Below, one piece after another: positions 1 through 7,020 of a stretch of 35,259 bases of DNA. A model generated the notes under the pieces. The model worked only from the letters and a program-made list of their open reading frames with translations. It searched no databases and had not been told where the DNA came from. Position 1 is the first letter of the stretch, and every line of letters begins with the position of its first letter. The stretch is from Marinococcus halophilus (GTDB lineage: Bacteria > Bacillota > Bacilli > Bacillales > Marinococcaceae). Both the position numbers and the translations under genes were made by a program. The stretch covers positions 1 through 35,259 of the forward strand of contig NZ_NPFA01000020.1 in the NCBI RefSeq assembly GCF_002265875.1, written 5' to 3'.

Positions 1-140
1 CGCCCGGGCGGGCGCGACCCTGGAGAGCGTGTATAAAACCTACCTCGTGGCCTGACCCGCAAAGCCATCGGTTGGATGATATTGTCGATGATTTCCAATA
101 TTTAAATCCATGACCAGCATTTGTTTTCAAACCTGCAACA
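1..140 (+). mobile_element. 3' end of an insertion sequence, left window edge
   Basis: This stretch is an ungapped inverted copy (about 93% identical by eye) of the last 140 bases of the window. Reading from base 2 on the + strand gives the C-terminal 17 codons of a protein, ending ATLESVYKTYLVA and a TGA at 53-55. The other copy ends ATLESVYDAYRVA, so both look like a transposase C-terminus followed by about 85 bp of non-coding IS end. The shared sequence stops near CTGCAACA, which should be close to the terminal repeat. I do not recognise the IS family. The remainder of the element lies outside the window. Confidence 0.7.
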
Positions 141-419
141 GTAGAGTTTAATTATTTTGTTTCCAAAAATAGGATACCCGAATGCTTTTTAAATGCTCAA
201 AGCCGTTTGATTGAACCTCCTGATTTTTACCCTAAGGAACGCGGGCATTTCTTTATTTTGAAAACTGCTTATTGCTTTTTCTTTTCAAGTCTATTAGAAT
301 GCAACTACATTGTATAACAATATAGTAAAGAATCATCCATAGGAATTACTGAACCTGCCATATTAATGAAGGCAGGTTGTCGTTGACTAAGTATCATGCA
401 AAACAAGGTAGGTGGAGAA
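141..419. other. Intergenic region between IS end and padR, with two small palindromes
   Basis: No gene is visible. Two dyads lie upstream of the PadR gene: ATTGT-ATA-ACAAT at 309-321, and AACCTGCC (352-359) facing GGCAGGTT (371-378) with an 11-base loop. PadR proteins usually repress their own operon by binding such dyads near the promoter, so one of these may be the operator. The second could instead be a short hairpin in the leader. No convincing -35/-10 pair was found. Confidence 0.35.
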
Positions 420-746
420 ATGAATGAACGGAGTCAATTGCTGAAAGGGATACTGGAAGGGTGTATCTTAGCCATTATTTCCCGCGAGACCGTATACGGA
501 TACGAATTAGCCGTTAAATTACAGCAGCAGGGAATCGACGTCAAAGAAGGATCCATTTATCCGCTACTGCTGCGCTTGCAGAAGGAAAAACTGATTCATG
601 GAGAAATAAAAAAGTCGGACAGCGGGCCCAACCGAAAATACTATACGTTGACGTCGGCTGGCAAAGTTTCGTTAGACGCATTTCGGCAGAACTGGAACGC
701 ATTGAAACATCCCGTCGATCAATTACTGGATAAGGAGGAACCCTAA
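420..746 (+). CDS. PadR-family transcriptional regulator
   Basis: The protein has 108 residues, the length of the short PadR group. Its N-terminal winged helix carries the family pattern LLKGILEGCILAII, then YGYEL, then EGSIYPLLLRLQKEKLI and a wing with GPNRKYYTLT, followed by a C-terminal dimer helix. An in-frame ATG exists at 396, but the AGGTAGGTGGAG ribosome site lies between it and the ATG at 420, so 420 is preferred. The stop abuts the next gene with no gap, and the pair PadR plus DUF1129 membrane protein is common in Bacilli, where the regulator normally represses its own operon. The inducing signal cannot be told from sequence. Confidence 0.9.
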   Translation: MNERSQLLKGILEGCILAIISRETVYGYELAVKLQQQGIDVKEGSIYPLLLRLQKEKLIHGEIKKSDSGPNRKYYTLTSAGKVSLDAFRQNWNALKHPVDQLLDKEEP

Positions 747-1415
747 GTGAGTACACTCTTAGCAGAAAATAATGAAAAACGAGCGCAATTAAATGCAGAA
801 AATAAAAAAGTGTACGAAGATATGCTGGTATACGTGCGCTTATCGTTTGATAAAAGCGAAGAGGAAACGGAAGAGGTACTAATGGAATTACTCGATCATC
901 TTCTGGTTCTCCAGGAGGAAGGACGCGACAGCACGGAGTTGTTTGGTTCTAATCCCAGGCAGTATGCCCAGGAGATTTTAGGTGAGCTTCCCAAAGCCCT
1001 TCCAAACAAAATGATGGCCTTGTTTGGGATGGGAGTTAGTTATTTTTTGGGCGTCTATCTGCTTATTAGCGGCTTAATCCAAACGATTTTTTCCTATGGG
1101 TTTCATCAACTAGAATCAACGAAGACGTACAGTTTAGGAACGACCATCATCGGGATCATCGAGGGAGGAGTATTCCTATCACTTGCCGTTTACAGCGTAT
1201 TTCGCTATATGCAATGGTCGTGTTTCCGAGAGGTTTCGAAACGAATGGAATACTTATTCTCGGTATTGGTGCTCGGGGTTCCGGCAGCTGTAGCTTTCGC
1301 CATGTATTTCTGGCTACCGTCGTTTGGCCCAAGCATGACGATTCCCGTCTACTGGCTGGCCATAACTGGAGCCGTTTTCCTCATGGTGGGTGAACTACTC
1401 AAGCGAAAATCATAA
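747..1415 (+). CDS. DUF1129-type membrane protein co-transcribed with PadR
   Basis: The protein of 222 residues starts at GTG, six bases after AAGGAGGA. The N-terminal 90 residues are soluble and acidic, with the family hallmark EETEEVLMELLDHLLVLQ and a Y-A-x-E-I-x-G-E-L-P motif (about 70-83). Four hydrophobic segments follow, at roughly 92-112, 130-150, 168-188 and 197-216. This matches the DUF1129 membrane proteins that sit downstream of PadR regulators; their function is not established, though a role in envelope stress response is often assumed. The soluble head may contact a cytosolic partner. A hairpin terminator follows directly. Confidence 0.75.
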   Translation: MSTLLAENNEKRAQLNAENKKVYEDMLVYVRLSFDKSEEETEEVLMELLDHLLVLQEEGRDSTELFGSNPRQYAQEILGELPKALPNKMMALFGMGVSYFLGVYLLISGLIQTIFSYGFHQLESTKTYSLGTTIIGIIEGGVFLSLAVYSVFRYMQWSCFREVSKRMEYLFSVLVLGVPAAVAFAMYFWLPSFGPSMTIPVYWLAITGAVFLMVGELLKRKS

Positions 1416-1428
1416 CCGAAAGAGACAA

Positions 1429-1457
1429 CGACATCCCTATTCGGATGCCGTTTTATT
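1429..1457 (+). terminator. Rho-independent terminator after padR operon
   Basis: CGACATCC (1429-1436) pairs with GGATGCCG (1443-1450) with one A-C mismatch and a six-base loop, followed by TTTTATT. Confidence 0.6.
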
Positions 1458-1499
1458 GGAGTTCGTATAGCTACTTATCGCTCAGAGAATCAACATTCC

Positions 1500-2396
1500 T
1501 TAGTCTCTCATGGAAACCTTTTTGATTCGGCGGATAAGAGTTTGGCGATAAACGATCACGAGCATTCCCGCATACCATAAAGCATTCATCCCCCACATGA
1601 GAATGACATATACAAACGAAGAATATTCCACGGTCCATACGGAAGTGTTCATCTCGAACGCATTCGTTTCTAAAGCAAATAGCAGCACCAGCAGAATATT
1701 GTTTATCGCGTGCGCCCCTATGGAAAATTCCAATCCATCAAAAAGGACCACAGCGTGGGTGTAAGCGAAGCTCAACAGAAGATAGCCGACGCCCACAATG
1801 ACGGGATCAAACTGCATTTCCGGATTCCAAAAGTGCATGCCGGCAAATAATAACGTCACGGAAATCACGACTATGAATGGACGATGTTGGACGATGGTGC
1901 TAATCCATTGCATACAGAATCCACGAAAAAATAATTCTTCGGCTGTGGTCTGTATCGGAACGGTGACCACCATGATGCCTGCAAAGATCATAAATGTAGA
2001 AAAAGAAAATCCATTGAACGTGAACGCATGAGGAAAAAATAGCATGGTTAGACTGTATGTAAAAAGAATGCTTACTCCCACCAACAAGGCCCCGGCAAAG
2101 ATGTTTGGCCATTGAATACGGGCATGGGGAGTGACTAACGAACGGAAGGGACGTTTGAGAATCGCCTTCGTCGCAATTACGTGCCCCAGGATAATTACGA
2201 AACTGAAATAGCCGATCACGAACACAAATTCCGTCAGGGCGGGAGAGACTGAGATAAAAGCGACACGCCTCCATTCTTGGAGAAGCCATGAATAGCTGGC
2301 TGCTCCCAATATCGTCATGAAAAGAATCACAATAAATGCTGCGATATAGCGTCGCTGTGTAGATGTTCCTTGAGTAGGGCGCAGAAAAGCATCCAT
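1500..2396 (-). CDS. CPBP-family intramembrane metalloprotease (Abi/CAAX type)
   Basis: The 298-residue polytopic membrane protein has about eight hydrophobic segments. It carries the three CPBP signature motifs: EExxxR (E153, E154, R158 in TAEELFFRGF), FxxxH (H188 in FAGMHFW) and HxxxN (H229 to N233 in HAINN), the expected glutamate and histidine zinc/catalytic residues buried in the membrane. The family includes CAAX prenyl endopeptidases, bacteriocin self-immunity proteins and regulators of anti-sigma factors; nothing here picks among these. AAAGGAG lies 8 bases before the ATG. It is the last gene of a three-gene left-going unit behind a DUF2089 regulator and a small membrane protein. Confidence 0.85.
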   Translation of the reverse strand: MDAFLRPTQGTSTQRRYIAAFIVILFMTILGAASYSWLLQEWRRVAFISVSPALTEFVFVIGYFSFVIILGHVIATKAILKRPFRSLVTPHARIQWPNIFAGALLVGVSILFTYSLTMLFFPHAFTFNGFSFSTFMIFAGIMVVTVPIQTTAEELFFRGFCMQWISTIVQHRPFIVVISVTLLFAGMHFWNPEMQFDPVIVGVGYLLLSFAYTHAVVLFDGLEFSIGAHAINNILLVLLFALETNAFEMNTSVWTVEYSSFVYVILMWGMNALWYAGMLVIVYRQTLIRRIKKVSMRD

Positions 2397-2440
2397 GATC
2401 GTTCTCCTTTGTGTGACTGTGTCTACCTTTATTTTTTCGT

Positions 2441-2725
2441 TTAAGATAAATTCCGGGCCTTAATTTTCGTTTCTTCTCGTTGCTGTTTTTGATGCACGGC
2501 TTTTCGGCCATGATCCCACATGCCCAACAAAAAGGCGGTACCGCCAATTCCTGCAATTAGTATGGACCACATGGAGCCTTCCGTTTGCTGGGTGCTAAGC
2601 ATAAGCACAAAGCCGAGAACATACAAGGTCGGCATGATAGCACCAGGCCAGGCATAGGTTAGTCGGGATAACACAAATTGCAATATTAAAATGAGGGCAG
2701 CTGCTCCGTACCAATACAACATCAC
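2441..2725 (-). CDS. Small membrane protein, function unknown
   Basis: The predicted product has 94 residues and three hydrophobic segments (about 3-20, 28-44, 52-70), ending in a charged tail rich in K, R, E and Q. I recognise no domain. It starts four bases beyond the stop of the DUF2089 gene, so it is almost certainly translated from the same message, and the CPBP protease follows 44 bases later. Regulator plus small membrane protein sets like this are frequent in Bacilli and often respond to envelope conditions, but no specific role can be assigned. Confidence 0.65.
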   Translation of the reverse strand: MMLYWYGAAALILILQFVLSRLTYAWPGAIMPTLYVLGFVLMLSTQQTEGSMWSILIAGIGGTAFLLGMWDHGRKAVHQKQQREETKIKARNLS

Positions 2726-2728
2726 GAT

Positions 2729-3028
2729 CTACTCCTTCTGCTGATCTTTTTTATACTGATCGATAATCTTCTTTGCGATATCCAGGCTAATTTTGTCATC
2801 AATCACGAGGTTCCGAATCATCGTAATAAATTCTTGCTCTTCCTGAAGATGATGGGCATTGATTTTTTCAATAATGATATTTAATTTATTGCGTACCGTA
2901 GGATAGGATACTTCATACAACCTGGCTACTTCTTTGAGCGACCCGGAACTGGTGACGAATTGCCGGATAAATTCCAGGGATTCTTCATCTAACGCTCGTA
3001 TCCAGGCGGGAATATTTTCCTCATCCAT
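2729..3028 (-). CDS. DUF2089-family DNA-binding protein
   Basis: This 99-residue protein fits DUF2089: P-A-W-I-R-A-L-D at the N-terminus, then EFIRQFV..SGSLKEVARLYEVSYPTVRNKLNIIIEK, a helix-turn-helix resembling sigma-factor region 4 (roughly residues 17-55). The second half is a helical extension ending in a lysine-rich tail. AAAGGAGG lies about 10 bases before the ATG and touches a perfect 19-bp inverted repeat immediately upstream, a strong candidate for its own operator. Neighbouring membrane genes in the same unit suggest it regulates them. Zinc-ribbon residues seen in longer DUF2089 members are absent; this is the short form. Confidence 0.8.
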   Translation of the reverse strand: MDEENIPAWIRALDEESLEFIRQFVTSSGSLKEVARLYEVSYPTVRNKLNIIIEKINAHHLQEEQEFITMIRNLVIDDKISLDIAKKIIDQYKKDQQKE

Positions 3029-3043
3029 TGTTTTTCAACCTCC

Positions 3044-3087
3044 TTTATTGAATAATGTTAAATGAAAGTTTAACATTATTCAATAAA
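3044..3087. repeat. Perfect 19-bp inverted repeat upstream of the DUF2089 gene
   Basis: Arms at 3044-3062 and 3069-3087 are exact reverse complements around a six-base loop (TGAAAG). Each arm contains TTGAATAATGTTAAA or its complement. It lies 16 bases ahead of the DUF2089 start, between it and the divergent XRE gene. Its perfection, AT content and position suggest an operator, probably for DUF2089 autoregulation. Without a T-run in context it is not a typical terminator. Confidence 0.7.
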
Positions 3088-3146
3088 AAATTGATTTTCT
3101 TCGTTTCATAGTGATTGATTTAAATCTTAAAGAAAGCAAATATTTT

Positions 3147-3194
3147 TGTAGTTATCCTAAAAAAAGAGTTACCTTCTTTTTTAGGATAACTACA
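3147..3194. repeat. Perfect 18-bp inverted repeat in the leader of the XRE gene
   Basis: Arms at 3147-3164 and 3177-3194 match exactly (TGTAGTTATCC followed by a run of A, and its complement) with a 12-base loop. It lies 64 bases upstream of the XRE-type gene. It may be an operator or a leader hairpin. The arm sequence is unrelated to the palindrome at 3044-3087. Confidence 0.6.
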
Positions 3195-3257
3195 TTTAAG
3201 AACAAGCATTTCAAAAATGTAATATATATGTTACATTTAGTGTTGGGAGGCAGCCTT

Positions 3258-3455
3258 ATGGAAAACCGAGTCAAGGTGGTGCGTAAGCAGGCGGGACGAA
3301 CGCAGCAGCAATTAGCAGATGATGTAGGGGTTACACGCCAAACCATTATTCTTATCGAAAAAGGAACTTATAATCCATCCTTGCAGTTATGCATCGCGCT
3401 TTGTGTAGCTCTAAACCAGACGTTGGACGATTTATTTTGGGTGGAAAAGGAGTGA
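3258..3455 (+). CDS. YozG-like XRE/HTH_3 regulator, 65 aa
   Basis: The protein is a single helix-turn-helix domain: VRKQAGRTQQQLADDVGVTRQTIILIEKG followed by YNPSLQLCIALCVALNQTLDDLFW, the standard small Cro/C1-type fold. A longer in-frame extension to 3111 exists, but GGGAGG at 3245-3250 places the start at the ATG at 3258, and the extension would run through the inverted repeat. It is followed seven bases later by a 4-TM protein; such regulator and membrane protein pairs are common in Firmicutes, with the membrane protein proposed to control the regulator. Target genes are unknown. Confidence 0.88.
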   Translation: MENRVKVVRKQAGRTQQQLADDVGVTRQTIILIEKGTYNPSLQLCIALCVALNQTLDDLFWVEKE

Positions 3456-3462
3456 GGTACTC

Positions 3463-3882
3463 ATGCAAAAAATCAAGGATGAACGACTGCAGTGGAAAAA
3501 CCTTCAAAATATTCGAGTTGCATTTGCCGTTCAAACGGTAGGAATTGTGAGTATTTTGGGATATGATCTGGTCACTTCTGGCATGGAGGGAATGAGAAAT
3601 AATCCCTTATGGTTTGTATTTATTGTCACAAGTGTGGTGTTAGCCTATTTATCGATAAATATTAGTGTAGATCAAGAACGAACCAAGGCTTCTCCTCAAA
3701 AGAGCCGAAATAGAAATTTTGGCGTTTTGTTTTTTGTAGCTATTCTTTTAAGTGTTTTCACTGCTTTTCTGGATGGTTCTACAGTGATCAGCGGACTTAT
3801 CATTGGACTTGTGGTTCTTGTATGCGGAGGTGTTCCCCTGTGGTATGTTTACTTGCTGCGGAAACGTCGGCAGGAGGAATAA
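3463..3882 (+). CDS. Four-segment membrane protein paired with the XRE regulator
   Basis: The product has 139 residues, with four hydrophobic segments at about 19-38, 48-66, 85-103 and 108-130, and a basic C-terminus (RKRRQEE). AAGGAGTGAGG precedes the ATG and overlaps the end of the upstream regulator gene, so translation is probably coupled. The layout corresponds to unnamed membrane partners of YozG-like regulators. No catalytic residues are recognisable. Confidence 0.75.
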   Translation: MQKIKDERLQWKNLQNIRVAFAVQTVGIVSILGYDLVTSGMEGMRNNPLWFVFIVTSVVLAYLSINISVDQERTKASPQKSRNRNFGVLFFVAILLSVFTAFLDGSTVISGLIIGLVVLVCGGVPLWYVYLLRKRRQEE

Positions 3883-3916
3883 ATTCGTTTATCTAAAAAT
3901 GAAAATAGAAAAATAA

Positions 3917-3945
3917 GTCAATCTTGACGAAGATTGGCTTTTTAT
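3917..3945 (+). terminator. Rho-independent terminator
   Basis: GTCAATCTT (3917-3925) pairs with AAGATTGGC (3930-3938) including one G-U pair, loop GACG, followed by TTTTTATTTG. It ends the XRE/membrane-protein unit. Confidence 0.8.
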
Positions 3946-4994
3946 TTGTTAGCATATCAAAAAGTACACTTAAAGCAGCAGAAATTAATAATAGCCTGAA
4001 AAAGATCTAGTTAACATTATATAAAGAGTCAAGAATATTCTATTTGATCTCAAAATGTGATTCTTATAGTTTTTACTTTTCCTTAAAAACGTCCGACCAC
4101 TGTGGAATGAATATAAGAAAACAATACCATAACCTCATTATTATTATGAAACATGTCAAAAGTAATTATCATAGATTATGATACGTTAATTATGTTGATT
4201 ATCGGCTCTAGTTTTAAATCTTAAGTAAATATTATTTTAGTTATTATTTAAGCTTGAAAAATTATTTTTTCACAAGAAATTAAAGAGCGAAGTGGTTTTG
4301 TAGCTGCGTTTACTCCAAGATGTTTTCAAAATAATATCAGTAGATAGATAAATCGACCGTGACCTGCTTTCCTGTGCACTTTCAAGAGAAAGCCTTCTCA
4401 GCAAGTATAAAGACTTTATAGCCTTAATCGCGTAGTCGGATAATTATCTGCCTTTTGCTATAGTACTACTTGTAACGAAAAAATGGCCCCAGTTTTCTAG
4501 GTGAATTTGGACTTGATTCGGTCACTGCAATGTTATCGGAGCTTAGTGTTTGTAAGTAGGTATACGTACAGAACTGCTCGTGTGAATGGCGGCCCGATCC
4601 ACAATGATAAAGTTGTGCATGGAAACTCGAAATAGAGATTGCTTTTATTCGAGCGACAATGGTTGGTGATGATTATGGATTGTCAAGTCCGTTGGCCAAT
4701 GGAAGTTTCTTTTCGGCTTCGTACTGATATTCAAAAATTTCACAGACTGTAATAATTCACCCTGTTTAATTCTCACTTTAAAGATTTCCAACATTAGGAG
4801 CAATCGTCGGTAAAAGATATTTTCTACCAGATACCTAAGGAAATACAACATTTCCTTAGAATTTGAATCTGTTTCTGGAATTTGCTTTATTAACTTTAAA
4901 ATTTGAAACTATAGGTATTCCTTTAATGATATTGTTAAATTATAAAATAATTATGGTATGTGAAATTAAAAAGCTAGTTTGTCAATTTTAAAAA
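3946..4994. other. AT-rich stretch of about 1 kb without a recognisable gene
   Basis: I read both strands in all frames. The longest open stretch (68 codons, - strand, 4645-4851) has no ribosome site and no recognisable domain, and reading through its stops gives nothing familiar. Stops are frequent elsewhere. The local base composition varies: 4360-4700 is less AT-rich than its flanks, which may be the remains of a decayed gene I cannot identify. Confidence 0.5.
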
Positions 4995-5035
4995 TTGTAT
5001 TAATAGTAGTTATTATATATACTATACTTATAATA
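4995..5035 (+). promoter_or_regulatory. Promoter of the toxin-antitoxin pair with overlapping dyad
   Basis: TTGTAT (4995-5000), a 17-base spacer and TATACT (5018-5023) form a plausible sigma-A promoter. A dyad TATTATA (5011-5017) and TATAATA (5029-5035) straddles the -10 box, as expected for an autoregulating antitoxin. Confidence 0.5.
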
Positions 5036-5093
5036 TGTACTTTAAACAATGATTAACAAGCACCCTTTTCAAATATGAAAGGAGGCGTCTAAG

Positions 5094-5360
5094 ATGGCGC
5101 AAGCAGAGAAAAGATACACTCGTCGATTAAACCAATCAGGAAATAGTCTTTCCGCTGGAATACCTAAAGCAATTGCTGATCAGCTAGAATTGGCCAAGGG
5201 CGATGAACTTAATGTCTATTATAATGAAGAAACTGGGGAAATCATTATGAAAAAAGCGAATCGTTCCTTACCGGAAGGCGTACGGCCAGACGTTTTACAA
5301 GCAATGAATCGTGCCGTAGATAAATATGACGACGCTCTTCGTAACTTAAAAAATAGGTGA
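5094..5360 (+). CDS. AbrB/MazE-type antitoxin
   Basis: This 88-residue protein begins with a swapped-hairpin AbrB/MazE DNA-binding domain (about 8-54): RLNQSGNSLSAGIPKAIADQLELAKGDELNVYYNEETGEIIMKK. The C-terminal 35 residues are charged and probably unstructured until bound to the toxin. AAAGGAGG precedes the ATG. The gene for a Doc-type toxin starts 20 bases after its stop, so the expected role is to neutralise Doc and repress the operon. Doc is classically paired with Phd; the AbrB-type partner is a less usual but known combination. Confidence 0.88.
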   Translation: MAQAEKRYTRRLNQSGNSLSAGIPKAIADQLELAKGDELNVYYNEETGEIIMKKANRSLPEGVRPDVLQAMNRAVDKYDDALRNLKNR

Positions 5361-5380
5361 GAGCTTGGAGGCAATAATTT

Positions 5381-5797
5381 ATGGAGGTATTTTACTTTTC
5401 TGAAGAAGAAATCCTCTTCATTCATTACACTGTTATGGAAATGTATAACGACAGCGATCAAGCAGGGGTTAAACAATACGAGAGCTTCCAAACAATGTTG
5501 CACCGACCAAAAACTGAACTATACGGTGAAGAAATGTATCCTTCTATTCCCGAGAAAGCTTGCTGCTATTATCATTCCATTGCTAGGGGCGGTCATATTT
5601 TTCGAAATGGGAATAAACGAACGGCTTTAACAGTTTTCGATTCCTTTTTAACCCTTAATGGCTACAAGCTTACACTTACCTCCAAGCAAGCAGAAGATTT
5701 TACTGTTTATTTAGCATATGATGATAAATTCAAAGAGAATGATTGTATTCAGTATATAATAGAAGAAATAGGGGAATATATTCAACCTCTAGTATGA
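5381..5797 (+). CDS. doc: Doc (death-on-curing) Fic-fold toxin
   Basis: The protein is 138 residues long and carries the Fic/Doc core motif HIFRNGNKRTAL (H72 to L83), with N78, K79 and R80 in the phosphate-binding loop. Like phage P1 Doc it lacks the second arginine of AMP-transferring Fic proteins (HxFx[D/N]xNKRTA form). P1 Doc phosphorylates EF-Tu and stops translation, so the same is the best guess here. Helical N-terminal features (FIHYTVMEMY) fit the family. The gene is intact, follows the AbrB-type antitoxin, and its stop codon lies within a long hairpin. Confidence 0.88.
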   Translation: MEVFYFSEEEILFIHYTVMEMYNDSDQAGVKQYESFQTMLHRPKTELYGEEMYPSIPEKACCYYHSIARGGHIFRNGNKRTALTVFDSFLTLNGYKLTLTSKQAEDFTVYLAYDDKFKENDCIQYIIEEIGEYIQPLV

Positions 5798-5829
5798 CCA
5801 TCCTTTTAAAAAGGGTGGTCATACTAGAG
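5787..5829. repeat. 20-bp stem-loop spanning the doc stop codon
   Basis: From 5787 to 5806 the sequence pairs with 5810-5829 (one G-U pair), leaving a three-base loop. The left arm contains CTAGTATGACCA and includes the TGA of doc. No T-run follows on either strand, so it is not a standard terminator; it could protect the 3' end of the toxin message or act as a poor bidirectional terminator. Confidence 0.6.
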
Positions 5830-5995
5830 TAAACAAAGCTTAAATGTATTTTTTGTTGAAATTTAACTGTTTCAAGCTTTTTCAGTACAGTTTTTTTCGC
5901 CGAGAATCGAGCTGTGTTGCATTTAGAAATAAAAACCTGGGTTGTAGTCTTCCAATTACAAATCTCAGCTTTCTGTAAACAAACCAAAATAATGT

Positions 5996-6053
5996 TTTAT
6001 ATATTTTACATTTACATAAACGTTTCAGTATATGTAAATGTAAAATATATAAA
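5996..6053. repeat. Perfect 23-bp inverted repeat in non-coding DNA
   Basis: Arms at 5996-6018 and 6031-6053 are exact reverse complements around the 12-base loop AACGTTTCAGTA. Each arm contains ATTTTACATTTACATA or its complement. The region 5830-6087 otherwise holds nothing that looks coding. It lies between the doc gene and the end of the cat operon. Confidence 0.65.
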
Positions 6054-6087
6054 CTGTTAGTTATTTAAAACAACAAGAATATTATAC

Positions 6088-6128
6088 ATAAAGGGAAGAG
6101 GCCTTAGAGACGTCACTCTTCCCTTTAT
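6088..6128 (-). terminator. Terminator-like hairpin at the end of the catA operon
   Basis: ATAAAGGGAAGAG (6088-6100) pairs perfectly with CTCTTCCCTTTAT (6116-6128), with a 15-base loop. It lies 52 bases past the catA stop. The flanks are A/T-rich but lack a strong U-run, so it may be bidirectional or mainly a 3' stabiliser. Confidence 0.6.
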
Positions 6129-6179
6129 AATCATTTATTTATATTACCGCAAAGTCTCTACTAATCTTTAAACATTATT

Positions 6180-6959
6180 TTATTCTTTTCTCATTACAAA
6201 ATCTAATGAAGCTTCATTATAATCACCTTTACGTTCAAGTTTCGTTAAAAGATCATCACGTACTCCTTCAGCAACGTCTGTTTCAAGGTATTCATCACCG
6301 TCAAAGAAAACCTGTGTGATCAATGTTTCATGACCATCGGCGATGAACATGATATGAAGATGGGCAGGTCGCATAGAATGTTGTTCTGTATAAGCCAGAA
6401 ATTCTCCTGTAGGGCCATCCACCGGAATGGAATATGGAATCGGAGTTATAGTTTTCACTTCAAATTCGCCGTTTTCATCCGTATAAAAGTGCCCACGCAA
6501 ATTGTAATCTGGAGCATCGGAATCAAAGTTAGAATACTTTCCTGAAGCATCATCGTGCCACATTTCTACTTTTGTATTAGGTAGGACCTTTCCATCGACG
6601 TTTTTAACTTTTCCTTTAAAATAAAGTGTTTCTCCAGGTTCGTTGGGACGCCGGGGCAATTCAAACGGCTCTCCGTTTTCATTCTCAAGCTTAGGCGTTC
6701 CTTCTACAAAATATGGTCCTAATAGTGAAGGTTGAGTGCCAGGTAAATCTTTATACATTGCATTCAAAACGTGAGTTTCTAAAAAAACGTCAGCAAATAG
6801 CGGTATTTCTCCCTTTTTCCCTAAACGGTCCGCCCAATTTACAAAGTTGGTATACTCTTCATGATTTAATTGTGCTTCGTCAAGAAACCCTTTCATGTGT
6901 TGAATAAAAAGATCAAAGACTTCTTCTACCCTTGTATTTTTTGCAGTATTTGGATTCAT
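6180..6959 (-). CDS. catA: Catechol 1,2-dioxygenase (intradiol)
   Basis: This enzyme cleaves catechol to cis,cis-muconate with a non-haem Fe(III). The 259-residue protein has the N-terminal helical domain (about 8-80) typical of CatA and hydroxyquinol dioxygenases but absent from PcaGH, then the beta-sandwich. Iron ligands are visible: Y142 (SGKYSNF), Y176 (PIPYSIPVDGP), H200 and H202 (RPAHLHI). An upstream in-frame ATG at 7037 overlaps pcaF; the ATG at 6959 has AAAGGAGGA and the normal family N-terminus, so it is preferred. It is the last gene of the operon. Neighbouring catB supports catechol over hydroxyquinol, although substrate choice within this family is hard to read from sequence. Confidence 0.88.
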   Translation of the reverse strand: MNPNTAKNTRVEEVFDLFIQHMKGFLDEAQLNHEEYTNFVNWADRLGKKGEIPLFADVFLETHVLNAMYKDLPGTQPSLLGPYFVEGTPKLENENGEPFELPRRPNEPGETLYFKGKVKNVDGKVLPNTKVEMWHDDASGKYSNFDSDAPDYNLRGHFYTDENGEFEVKTITPIPYSIPVDGPTGEFLAYTEQHSMRPAHLHIMFIADGHETLITQVFFDGDEYLETDVAEGVRDDLLTKLERKGDYNEASLDFVMRKE

Positions 6960-7020
6960 TCCTATTTCCTCCTTTAAGATAATAAATATGCGCATGTTCA
7001 TTAACCGAACATGAGAACGC

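Noticed and set aside
4645-4851. 68-codon open frame on the - strand
   Set aside because: No ribosome site, no recognisable domain and low-complexity composition; it lies in a gene-free AT-rich stretch.
5787-5829. Hairpin after doc as a Rho-independent terminator
   Set aside because: The stem is long but no T-run follows on either strand, so I list it only as an inverted repeat.
5094-6180. CRISPR-like or tandem repeat array around the inverted repeats
   Set aside because: Each element is a single unrelated dyad; no direct repeat unit recurs at regular spacing.
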